The notes below the pieces were generated by a model. That model did no database searches. It saw only the letters and a list, made by a program, of their open reading frames with translations, and had not been told where the DNA came from. From Thermomucor indicae-seudaticae (taxonomy: Eukaryota; Mucoromycota; Mucoromycetes; Mucorales; Lichtheimiaceae), in contig JSYX01000871.1 of the NCBI GenBank assembly GCA_000787465.1, positions 1 through 10,935 of the forward strand: a stretch of DNA of 10,935 nucleotides, read 5' to 3'. Both the position numbers and the translations under genes were made by a program. Below, one piece after another: positions 1-7,937 of this stretch. Numbering within the stretch: the first letter of the stretch is position 1; every line of letters begins with the position of its first letter.

Positions 1-60
1 CCAGTCTGAGACCTTCCGCCCTTGTCGAGAAATGAAGACACTCATGTAGCCTCGCTTTAG

Positions 61-617
61 CACAGCCTGCATTTAGGCGGCGCCACTCCAGTAAATGACA
101 GGTGCTATAGACTGAACAAATGGATCACTACTGACTTCATGCGTTATATACATAGGTGCCGTTTAGGATGTTCGGATTAAAGGTAAGCTTTGAAGTCAAA
201 GTCTTTGGCCAACGCTTTTCTTACTTGTTTGTTTCTCGTAGAAGTACCTGTAAGTTTTCCAAGGTAAGATCATGGAAAGCTCTCGTTTTAAGTTTCTGCA
301 CTTACGCGATTTTGCCTGTAGATGGTCCACGGTGTATGAATCGTCGTTGTTTGCCTGGTATGTCGCGTCATTTCTCCATTACAGTTGGTCCATATCATTA
401 ACTTCTGTCTTTATTAGCAATGTTCCGACAGACTTCAGCGTCAGGAATTGCTGCTTATGGAGAATCGAACGCGTAACGTGTGGTAGTTCCTCGTCTGGAG
501 CTTATTTTACTCTAACGTTGACAGGGACGATTGGGTTCCTTGGCTGACGTTTCTGGTTCTGCATTCGATAGACGTTTATTGTATTTGCGCAGCCTCGCTG
601 CCCCAATGGCAGATTGA
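61..617 (+). CDS. 3' part of an intron-dense gene, product unknown
   Basis: I do not recognise the product. A consistent spliced frame joins exons 61-90, 167-182, 242-263, 322-357, 418-472 and 525-617 (30, 16, 22, 36, 55 and 93 nt). They encode 83 residues ending ...YLRSLAAPMAD and a TGA at 615-617. The five introns are 76, 59, 58, 60 and 52 bp. Donors are GTAAAT, GTAAGC, GTAAGA, GTATGT and GTAACG; acceptors are four TAG and one CAG. The last intron has a CTAAC branch site at 512-516. Each splice keeps the frame, although unspliced reading meets stops. An AATAAA lies 30 nt after the stop. Exon 61-90 has a TAG acceptor at 58-60, so the gene continues upstream and its 5' part lies outside or at the very edge of the window. 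No domain is visible; the piece is rich in Arg, Ser and Cys. The splice chain is convincing as a whole, but single exon borders, above all the 16-nt exon, are inferred. Confidence 0.62.
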
Positions 618-646
618 CTGCTGCAGTATGTGATGTTTGATGATCC

Positions 647-652
647 AATAAA
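647..652 (+). promoter_or_regulatory. AATAAA polyadenylation signal
   Basis: A perfect AATAAA lies 30 nt downstream of the TGA that ends the spliced gene at 61-617. Position and strand fit a 3' UTR cleavage signal for that gene and support its predicted stop. A weaker CATAAA follows near 706. Confidence 0.55.
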
Positions 653-1448
653 AAGCGATTCATAAGCTATTGATAAGCATTTATTGTCCAGTTACGAACC
701 TGCCCCATAAAAAGCTGAATCTGAATATTGACCAATAATGCAGCGATCTTCGGGCACGCCATCGCGCCAGCCGCTCGTCCAAGTAAAGCCAACTCCGCGC
801 TTTTTTCTCGGCGGTGTATTGAAGCACAGCGGTCTTTCAAAGCGTTGTGTTACAAGGTAACCAGGTTACAGTACAAGGTTATGGTACCGTTAGTAAGCGT
901 CTGCTGTGAGAGGCAAAGCTGGAGAATCGAGCCGAACGAGACTAGAGGACAAGACGAATTCACGAGAGAGGGAGGGACTCCTCTTTAATCGATAAAACGC
1001 TTCCGTCTTTAATGTTCTGACTCTACATGAAAGTCTTAAATATGAAATCCATGGAAACCTGATCCGAATGATCCCAAGGACGTAACGTACTGTGTTTGAA
1101 TATCCGTGCCCACACGAAGCATAGTTTAATGACTGTTCTGTTCGGCGATGCGCACATGGAAGAAATTAGGAGTATAAATGTGAGTGGCAACCTTAGAAGA
1201 TTCAGCGCATCATCTTTTACTGACGCGTTCGAGAATGAAAAGATGAACGCATAGATAACAGCGAGCCATCTGTGGGAAATTGTAGCCCAAAAACAGAAAA
1301 TCCAAGTATGACTTTGGCTGAACTAGATAAGTGGGCTCACATAGAATTTAAGCTCTCGAAGAACCGTATGTAACAACGGCATCAAAGATCCTCAAGTGAG
1401 CCAGAAAACAAAATAAAGCTACTGCTACTGACTTGAAGAAAGGCTTCA
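653..1448. other. intergenic stretch without a recognisable gene
   Basis: I see no supported gene here on either strand. The longest open frame (728-988) starts from TTG, has no splice context and no protein-like pattern. The only small structure is a perfect inverted repeat at 857-869 (GTAACC, one base, GGTTAC), inside a run of GTTAC/ACAAGG words; this may be chance. Confidence 0.5.
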
Positions 1449-1610
1449 TAGTGGTCCTCGATAAGATTTCAACCCCCTTCTGGGCCTTGAAATGAGAAAA
1501 TAACAAGGACTTGAAAGTTAACTCCATGTTTGTTTGCCGTTCCCCGAAAAAACTTGAAATAAACGAGGGTTGAAATTATCGAGAGCGGAAATTAACGGGG
1601 ATCCACTGTA
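1449..1610. mobile_element. MITE-like element with pogo/Tigger-type terminal repeats
   Basis: The right end reads ...GGGGATCCACTG followed by TA (1609-1610). The left end reads TAGTGGTCCTCG just inside a TA at 1449-1450. The two arms are imperfect inverted repeats. The block at 1567-1582, reverse-complemented, is TCGATAATTTCAACCC and matches the left block from 1458 except for a two-base insertion. A CAGTGG start, CC-CG-TTAA words and a TA target duplication are typical of Tc1/mariner-superfamily pogo/Tigger elements. At about 160 bp, with no coding capacity, this would be a non-autonomous copy that depends on a transposase elsewhere. The first base or two of the left end have drifted, so it is an old copy. 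The superfamily call comes from terminal sequence alone. Confidence 0.66.
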
Positions 1611-1796
1611 TTCACATCTCATCGTGTGCAGTAAACGCAGATCGCTCCAAAAGAAGTAGTACGGGTACTGTAACCATTGTAACATACACGCATCACATGT
1701 ACGTAATGCACATTTAGGGCTCCGAAATTTCCGACCTATTCTGGAGCTGGGTGCGACTTGTTGACACGCAATCTATTAAGGAACCCAGGAAGTGAA

Positions 1797-1838
1797 TATA
1801 AGAAAGGGGGCTTTTCTTTTCTTTTCCTTTTTCTCTCT
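1797..1838 (+). promoter_or_regulatory. TATA-like box and pyrimidine tract
   Basis: A TATAAG at 1797-1802 is followed by 28 uninterrupted pyrimidines at 1811-1838. CT-rich tracts just upstream of the coding region are common in fungal promoters. This one lies about 40 bp before the first readable exon of the broken gene at 1881-2955, so it may be that gene's old promoter. No ATG in a suitable frame was found between the tract and that exon. Alternatively the tract could be the 3' end of an intron. Confidence 0.3.
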
Positions 1839-1880
1839 GGTGAAGAAGGACTTCGGACAGAAGTGTTTTTACATCGTTAG

Positions 1881-2955
1881 ATTGGCCCGATCAATCATAC
1901 GCTGAGTCAAGGGGATTCAACGATCGCAGCAAAACAGCTGGTGGAGAAGCCGCGCACTGAACAAGCAATATCTACAGGCATATTTTACAGCAGACCGACC
2001 GACTTGACGAATTTGGAACCTTATTCTCCAGTTCCGTATTGGAGGATTACTTGCATTCGGAGCGGTGGCACCGTTTGTTCAAGTAGAGTGGAAAAGTTGC
2101 CCGAGGGCCAAATATCATATAGTGTCTCTACTCCATGACGTAAGAAATGACGTACATAAGAAAATTAACAAATCTGGCCTATCCAATTCATGTCTCATCC
2201 GCAGCTCGCTATTGCTGATCACCTTCTCACGTAGTATTATGCCACCAATCTCTCCCTTTCGGCCTCAGCAAAAGATATTGCATCTCTAAAGCGGAGGGCA
2301 AGCTTTGAAGACTATATCAAGTACTGTTGCGAAATGCTTCAGCCGTATTAGTTTCTTTGAAAAAAATTTACTACGTCAAGAGTGACAGAAGCTGATGTAT
2401 CAGGGCGAGTCGGATTCAACGCTGAAGGTTGCCCGACTACAAGGGCAAACCAATGCCACCCTTCTCGCCCAACTTGGAGGCATCGAACTCGAATACCGAT
2501 TGCGCAACGGAATTCATGGTTTGCAAAGATCAGCACCTTCTGGAAGACTTACTCGCCCCAACACTATGTAAATATAACCGAATTCCAAAAACCTTATTCC
2601 ATGCTCTAATATTTATCAGGACAATGTTTGTGTTGAACGGTGGGTTGTTAATATTGAGCAGCAAGGAAATGATACGATTAACGATTTGATCGAGGCGTGC
2701 AGCAAATACTGTGTAGAAAGCCCAAATCGAAGAACGCTTTTCCAGTGGACGTCTAATATGGTACCGTCGATAGCTCCAGAACTTTTGGTACGCCCTCTTT
2801 TAAGCTAAAAAGGACGACAGTACAGCAAACTATCCTATGAAATACCGAGCGAGCTACGACCGCCAAACAAAATGACAAGGAGCACTGAAATACTGAATGA
2901 GCTCGCATTCATACTGCTATCAGATTCCAAGGAATTGACCTTTAGCCAGCAATGC
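1881..2955 (+). pseudogene. broken multi-exon gene, unidentified protein
   Basis: I do not recognise the family. Protein-like stretches line up in order. Exon 1881-1940 (IGPINHTLSQGD...) joins at 1991 across a possible 50-bp intron. Frame 2 then reads QTDRLDEFGTLFSSSVLEDY and ...SERWHRLFK, which meets TAG at 2084; one base shift restores VEWKSCPRAKYHIVSLLHD. A good 65-bp intron (2140-2204, GTAAGA...GCAG) leads to LAIADHLLT, a TAG at 2232-2234, then ...NLSLSASAKDIASLKRR and ...FEDYIKYCCEMLQP. After another break come LQGQTNATLLAQLGGIELEY (frame 1) and an intron at 2568-2619 (GTAAAT...ATCAG). Then follow DNVCVERWVVNIEQQGNDT, TAA at 2806-2808, and IPSELRPPNKMTRSTEILNE. No start codon is found, and at least two frameshifts and two nonsense codons remain. 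Uncharted introns could explain some breaks, but not all. Confidence 0.5.
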
Positions 2956-3050
2956 GTACCCAAGTGAGTGATGAAAGATTGGTTGGATTCATTGGAGTTT
3001 TTCTAACTAGCATTTGTTATTCGATCCGCTCTCTCGCTGATGGTCCGTTC

Positions 3051-3210
3051 TAGGGCTGGTAATTGGGACGGTCATCCCGAAACCCGTACCATATAATAAC
3101 CGGGATAACCGGTGTGCCAAGTATCGATCACGACTGGGTCTCGGGTCGCATCCCTGGCTCGCCCCATTCATGAGCCGTCCGGTTTACAGTGGCTCCCGAA
3201 AGTGGCTCAC
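3051..3210. mobile_element. hAT-like transposon end or solo remnant
   Basis: TAGGGCTGG at 3051-3059 is followed by GGGACGG, ATCCCGAAACCCG (3074-3086) and ACCGGGATAACCGG (3099-3112). The TAGGGCTGG start followed by repeated CCCG/ACCGGG words resembles the termini of hAT elements, whose subterminal regions carry such short repeats. TGGCTC recurs three times at about 3154-3210. No convincing inverted partner (CCAGCCCTA) was found in the window, so the 8-bp target duplication cannot be defined and the inner border is arbitrary. Chance GC-rich repeats or an unrelated MITE remain possible. Confidence 0.4.
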
Positions 3211-3416
3211 ACTGCAAAAAAGTGATGTTTGTGCCGTCAGAAACGTGAGTGAGAAGTCGACGTCACGTAGACAGTGATGTTTCTGTAGCGTTCTAGTTTG
3301 CAGTTACGTACAAACAGGATTGAAAAGAGGAAAATTAGGGACGACAAAGCGTTTGATAAGGAGCAGGTAAGTTCATTTATTCATATTCGTACGATGCTTA
3401 TCTTACCTGCGGCTAG

Positions 3417-4760
3417 ATGGTGGAAAATGACAAGGTGTCTGTGGAGCACGCCAATGATTCGGTCGGGACCATTATAAAAAAGGAGCAGCGGCAAGCATCG
3501 ACGACTACCATCAACTGACACAAGCCAAAAAGTCTATCGTTGCGTACGCGAACCATGTTAAGCATGTCGCTTCGAAGGGACCATGTGCTGGTGACTCACT
3601 CTACGAATAGTCTAGGAATGAACTCCATTCTAGACCTGACGCAGAAGAAAGACGGTGCGCAGACCTATCTTTTCACCAAGAGTGATTGGAGGGATTTGCG
3701 GAAGCGATACGTGCCGCAGTTTACCGAGTTGGATGTGACCAATAGAGTTGAGAGAAAGGTCAAGAATATCGAACAGGTGGGTGCTGCAAACAGGATTCCT
3801 GGTATGTAAGCGGCGGATTTGAGACGGCTTCATTGCAGCGTGCCCGGGAAGACCTGGCGGAGGCAAGAAAGGTGGCGCGCCGAGCCGAAGACAGAACAAG
3901 CAGTGAAATGAAGGCTGACATCTTCGCCATCTATGATATTCTGTAAGACATGCTAGCTTGTTATCCGCTTAGAATTATATATCTGATTATTCCTGATCAG
4001 TCTTGAGTTTTTAGAGTTCCATGGGTACATATTTCAAGAGGATGGCCCGGATCTCACGGAAGGAGACATAATTTATAAAAATCTGGGGAAAGATATTGGA
4101 GAAGCTGTTCCGGAGGACGAAGCTCCGGTGCAAATGATACTAACTTGAAAGATATTGAGACAATGACGCTGACGATATTTTACAGGGGGCGAAAGCGTTG
4201 CCGGAGAATCAGACTTCTGCGGCTGCGCGGGTTTAAAGTAGACTTGCGGATGGTCTCTGACAATCGCAAGAAAGAAACCGAGGAAGCGAACGCCGAGCTT
4301 TCGCGGATGAAGGCGCCCATCTCGAAGACCTGCATGGACCGCACGAAACTACTGATCGAAGCGAAGTGTATCTTGGATCAATTCTGTGAAACGTCGCCTG
4401 ACTATCGTAGCATGGCCGTTCCTTCCCTCCAAATTTCCGGTAAATATATCTCGAACACGTCAGAATGCCGCTTTTTAACGGACTGGGTATCCATGCAGGG
4501 CTGACAGTGACTCTCTATTCGTTGAGACTCTTTGCGGATGGTCACTATGTCGCAGTTAAGGAGGGCAAAGCGTGCACATTGCCTAGGCAGGTATATTCGC
4601 TGAGCAAACTGCGGGATGTGGTCGATCTGTTGTACAAATTCAAGGTAAGCGATTTCAAAGCCCTTACAGCTGTTCCAAATTGTTATGCCCATATAATAGA
4701 GAGCCACGCTGGAAGTTGCAGGTGTGCGACTGAAGAGGTATTATGAAAGGAGATTACAAG
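3417..4760 (+). pseudogene. broken coiled-coil gene with possible PD-(D/E)XK-like module
   Basis: A 50-bp intron (3367-3416, GTAAGT...CTAG) precedes MVENDKVSVEHANDSVG. The frame then shifts to LTQAKKSIVAYANHVKHVAS (TAG at 3608) and shifts back to DGAQTYLFTKSDWRDLRKRY. Three introns follow: 3777-3838, 3943-4000 and 4128-4185 (62, 58 and 58 bp). The first two keep phase across a charged, helix-prone stretch (RAREDLAEARKVARRAEDR...) and a FHGYIFQEDGPDLTEGDI segment. Past 4186 the reading shifts again to GFKVDLRMVSDN, ETEEANAELSRMKAP and TKLLIEAKCILDQFC, and after 4450 to TVTLYSLRLFADGHYVAV and SLSKLRDVVDLLYKFK. A donor GTAAGC at 4645 leads to RYYERRLQ. The D, E and K spacing (VDLR...AELSRMK) recalls a PD-(D/E)XK-like family that I remember as abundant in Mucoromycota; that assignment is inference. 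At least four frame breaks make it non-functional as read. Splicing cannot easily repair them. Confidence 0.5.
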
Positions 4761-4884
4761 TCGATCTGGGTTTCTCATCCAACGTACGTCGATTACCGGA
4801 CATGTCTCACTCTACCATCTCCGCCAGAGTCGCATTGATGATCCTCAGTAGCGTAGGAATAGCGCTCTCTCCTTCTCGTAATAA

Positions 4885-5389
4885 ACACACGTGTGGAGTC
4901 CCATCGTACCCTTCCGGTCACCTGTATCATTCATCCATCATCCTGTGCGACAGGGTCAAAAAAGCCGTGAACAGAAAAGACCTAAAAACCAGTACTTCCA
5001 TTACGAATGGCCCATTGCATGCCCACTAGAGAAGTTGCGGGCATCGTAAGTTTGATTGGACGTTTGCCAGCAGCGCGTATAGAATCGTCTGATTTTGGTT
5101 GGCGAAAGTGCTTTGCCGTCTCTATTTTGGGGAGGGCGGTGAGACAGTATCGAGGAATTTAGGCAAATTGTACCGTAAGGAGGCAAACGAATAGTCGTAC
5201 TTAGAGTTCCGGATCAGAGCTCTGGAAAATGATACAACCAGCCTCAGCTTGCTTTCCTTCGTCTCTTCTTTTTCAGCAGAAGTGATAATTTACAGCTACT
5301 CCACGATCAACGCAGGAGCACGCTCTTCTTCTATTGCAGAAAGCTTTTTCGCACATTCCCAAGCAAATGATTGTTCCCTTGAGTCCTGT
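4885..5389 (+). pseudogene. gene fragment, unidentified, with frame breaks
   Basis: No family is recognised. Frame 1 is open from 4885 to 5046 and ends QKRPKNQYFHYEWPIACPLE followed by KLRAS. It stops at a TAA that overlaps a GTAAGT donor-like site at 5046. Frame 2 then reads FDWTFASSAYRIV, TGA at 5090-5092, FWLAKVLCRLYFGEGGETVS, NLGKLYRKEANE, TAG at 5192-5194, and SYLEFRIRALENDTTSLS, staying open to a TGA at 5390-5392. The last part crosses CT-rich DNA ending TTTTTCAG near 5276, which looks more like an intron 3' end than codons, so the true coding part may end near 5245. It could be a further exon set of the broken gene just upstream or a separate copy; the sequence does not decide. Confidence 0.35.
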
Positions 5390-5395
5390 TGACAC

Positions 5396-5985
5396 TTTAA
5401 GCAGTAAACCCGTTACGTTCAAGTCATTTCTTATGTATGTAAATCTCTGCGTTAGCAAAGCAAGCACTGCAGAAATGTACTATTTAAAGTTCGCGGCATC
5501 TGTGAACAGCAGCCTTGGTTCGAGGAAGAGATAGAACAAGTTTGCAGATCTCGCAGCTGAAACAAGCCCATTCATCGTGAGGGAATGCGTTAGTCATGCG
5601 TATGTTTATACGCTATACCCTGCCTGCACACCTGGTCGCAGTCTCTCCGATGACAATTTGTAATTGCTGCCGCAGTAGGATGCTGCATCGCTTCATTTAT
5701 CATTATATGGTGTCCGCGGATCTTCTTCAAATCCATACAGCGACCGCAACACATTGAATCTATATTATACCATGGTTGAACATTATAGTCAATCGCAGCC
5801 GATGCCTCTTTCTCAATGCAAAAAGTCGCCCAATTCCTACCCCAACAGCTCTGCGCATGCTGCATTCGTCAGTTTCCCTCGTCTACTCCAAGCCATGCTT
5901 CCGCGCACCTGGCCTGTTAATATGAACTTGTCGGAACGCGTCCAGGAACCGCCTGCCATGGCTGAGACTCGTCATCGATGGATAA
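5396..5985. other. stretch without a supportable gene
   Basis: Only weak signals are seen. An open frame at 5334-5534 follows an acceptor-like CTTCTTCTATTGCAG and reads KAFSHIPKQMIVPLS at its start, but it overlaps another frame and has no partner exon. A second stretch, 5816-6004, carries MQKVAQFLPQQLCACC and is cut by several stops. Both may be further debris of the neighbouring broken genes. Confidence 0.35.
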
Positions 5986-6851
5986 TCTTGTTACAAGCGT
6001 AGGCATGAAATAGGAAGGATCCCGTGCAGCAAACATATCCTAAGCTCCGTAATAGACCTCGTCGCCCTGAAGGACTCCATTCTTCGAGTCATTCGCCAAG
6101 TCGATAACAAGCACGCCGAGGAAATTGAAGCACTGAGAATAGACATTCGAGAAATTGCAGATTAACAAGAGAAGATATTGGCTCTCTTAACATATAATGC
6201 AAACGTAAAAGGGCTCAAGGAAGCCATTCAGGGCGCATGTTCTGGAACAGTACAACAATGTGCGCACGTCAAAGATGGAGACTGTGTTATGTACGCTACC
6301 TCCCCGAACTACACACTTTCTGACGCTGACCAGGCAATTGAAGGTCAAAAAGACCGAAGTTGAAGTCTGATGTCGAAGGCTCTTGAAGAGCTGAGGAGCT
6401 GCAGAGATGAAATCAGGAAGCAGGTACGCGTCGGTTTTAAAGATTAGTGTAGCCTTTTGCTGGATCCGGTTACATCAGTGCCAAATTCCGCGGTCAGTGA
6501 TGACTCGCCTGCTGATTGCGTACTCCAAGGCTATGTCTCCGAAACTGGACAGCAAGGTGATGGGACAAGATCGGCAACGTAATGGGCGCGGAAATTCTTT
6601 CGGGGAGCAAATGGGCTGAAGAAGCTCAGAAGCATGTCAGTTCCCCCATAAAACAAGGCATTGTTATCAACTTCTTTCCCAAGGCCTGCCAGTTATTGAA
6701 TCGCTTCAACGTCCTCTGCCGCTCCATGGCAGCCGTTTCTCCTTTTCCTCGCCAGCCCCACCGAATCAGGTGCGCAGGCAGGCAGCCCAAAATTGTGGGG
6801 CGATGCCCTTTCTGCTGGGGAGGAAAGTACGAAGTTTTATCCATGATCTAC
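5986..6851 (+). pseudogene. decayed coiled-coil protein gene
   Basis: One frame runs from 5986 to 6579 with only three internal stops: TAA 6163-6165, TGA 6361-6363 and TAG 6445-6447. About nine would be expected by chance in 198 codons at even base use. The translation is helix- and charge-rich: DLVALKDSILRVIRQVDNK, AEEIEALRIDIREIAD, NANVKGLKEAIQGAC and SKALEELRSCRDEIRKQ. These suggest a coiled coil. After TAG 6445 it continues SLLLDPVTSVPNSAVSDDS and VLQGYVSETGQQGDG. A shift into frame 0 then gives DKIGNVMGAEILSGSKWAEE, open from 6561 to the TGA at 6852. That part contains a CAGRQPKIVGRCPFC cysteine cluster which is probably not a genuine zinc site. No ATG start in frame is evident. The best explanation is a recently broken gene; a functional gene with several tiny introns is less likely, because splice sites at the stops are poor. 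Confidence 0.42.
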
Positions 6852-7024
6852 TGAAAACACCATTACTAAATAATGGTTGTAATTTGTGGAACTCGAGGTA
6901 CAGTTTGCGTCAATCTGGGAGCCATGAAAGTGCGGAAAATACGTATCCCTTAACATATGAGAGGCGTAAAACATGTTTCTCAAATGCGGATGTTTAATCA
7001 TATTTTCGCGCAAACCGGGAAAAG

Positions 7025-7188
7025 TCTGCGACGATTCGTCAAGCTGTCTGCGTAGATTCGTGAAGATAATCTGCGTCAAACCTTCACCAAGCCGCGACTG
7101 GTAGATTCGGCGGCGTCGGATTTGTACAGAACCTGTGCAGATGTTCGACGGCGATTCTGTACCGAATCTGGGCAGTTTCTGTGCAGAT
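7025..7188. repeat. degenerate short-repeat cluster
   Basis: Three copies of a unit of about 22 bp starting TCTGCG begin at 7025, 7047 and 7070. The first two share 16 of 19 bases (TCTGCGnnGATTCGTnAAG); the third is diverged. Further on, CTGTGCAGAT occurs at 7133-7142 and again at 7179-7188, and GATTC/GAATC form a small inverted repeat at 7153-7168. The cluster lies between the gene graveyard and the intact gene. It could be a decayed MITE or a minisatellite; no terminal duplication is visible. Confidence 0.42.
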
Positions 7189-7740
7189 TTTTGTCCTGGG
7201 GTGTTTAAGGCTTACTGGTGTACACCATCAACACTGAAAGCGTATACTGTGCCACTGGAAAACCGGAAATCTTTCTTTTTCCACTTACCATCATGGTTCA
7301 AAACATATTGCGTGAGCTTTAAAAATTTCTTTTTATAGCACGGCAATTTGTTAATTCAGAGTTTAGTGGCAATGCAGAAATCATTGTTCATCCTGTATGC
7401 GACAAAGCTGGACATCATGGGTCAGCATCTCACATATTGCAAGGAAGGTCCAAATCAGCGCAATTCCTCTTGTTGAATAAAAAGTATACATTGTATTCTT
7501 CCGTGACCAAAGTATTAGTTCCCGCCTAAGAGTGTATATGTGGACGAGTAAGAAGAGCACAAATCAGAAAAGCTGAGTAATGTAACGAAAGTGACTATAT
7601 ATGGCGATCCTGTGCAAGTCTGTCCATGAACAACATGGTCCACGTGGCTAATGGAGTTTTGCTGGGCAGAGCCATGAATGGGGACGATTGTGACACAATC
7701 TGATATTGGAACATTTTCCCGATCCCTTTTGAGTCGCAAA
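7189..7740. other. intergenic stretch, no gene seen
   Basis: No supported coding region is seen on either strand. The minus-strand frames around 7515-7810 have no splice or protein-like support. A lone AATAAA at 7476-7481 could be a polyadenylation signal for an unseen or lost + strand transcript. Confidence 0.45.
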
Positions 7741-7841
7741 TTTCACTCACTCCCCGATAGAACGGCCCTCTTTCTTCTGCTTTTCGTCGTTTCAGCTCAT
7801 TTGCGTTCATTCACCCCTCGTGCATTCCTTGCCCTTTATCG

Positions 7842-7859
7842 CTCTCTTTCTCCTCTCCC
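7842..7859 (+). promoter_or_regulatory. pyrimidine tract upstream of the MIT-domain gene
   Basis: Eighteen uninterrupted pyrimidines lie about 80 bp before the ATG at 7938, within a wider CT-rich zone from about 7765. This layout is typical of fungal core promoters and 5' UTRs near the transcription start. No clear TATA box is visible near it, and the start site itself is not determined. Confidence 0.4.
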
Positions 7860-7937
7860 ACCCTTAATGCACGGTTCTTCTGTACTGAATCCTGCCATCG
7901 CTTGAGCAATCCGTGTACCTGAATCACCGCCACCGTT

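Noticed and set aside
2620..2790. The ERWV segment of the broken gene as a HORMA/Atg13-type domain
   Set aside because: The resemblance rests on a few residues (ERW, then a Pro-Leu region). The upstream segments do not fit that family, so I leave it unnamed.
3400..3416. TTACCTGCGGCTAG as the missing inverted end of the hAT-like element
   Set aside because: It matches only loosely, the flanking words are not inverted copies of the left end, and it works better as the 3' end of an intron.
5590..5865. Minus-strand open frame of 91 codons
   Set aside because: It has no conserved motif and no splice or promoter context. Its length is ordinary for chance in DNA of this composition.
7515..7810. 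Two overlapping minus-strand open frames upstream of the MIT gene
   Set aside because: They overlap each other, lie in the presumed promoter region, and have no splice sites or protein-like pattern.
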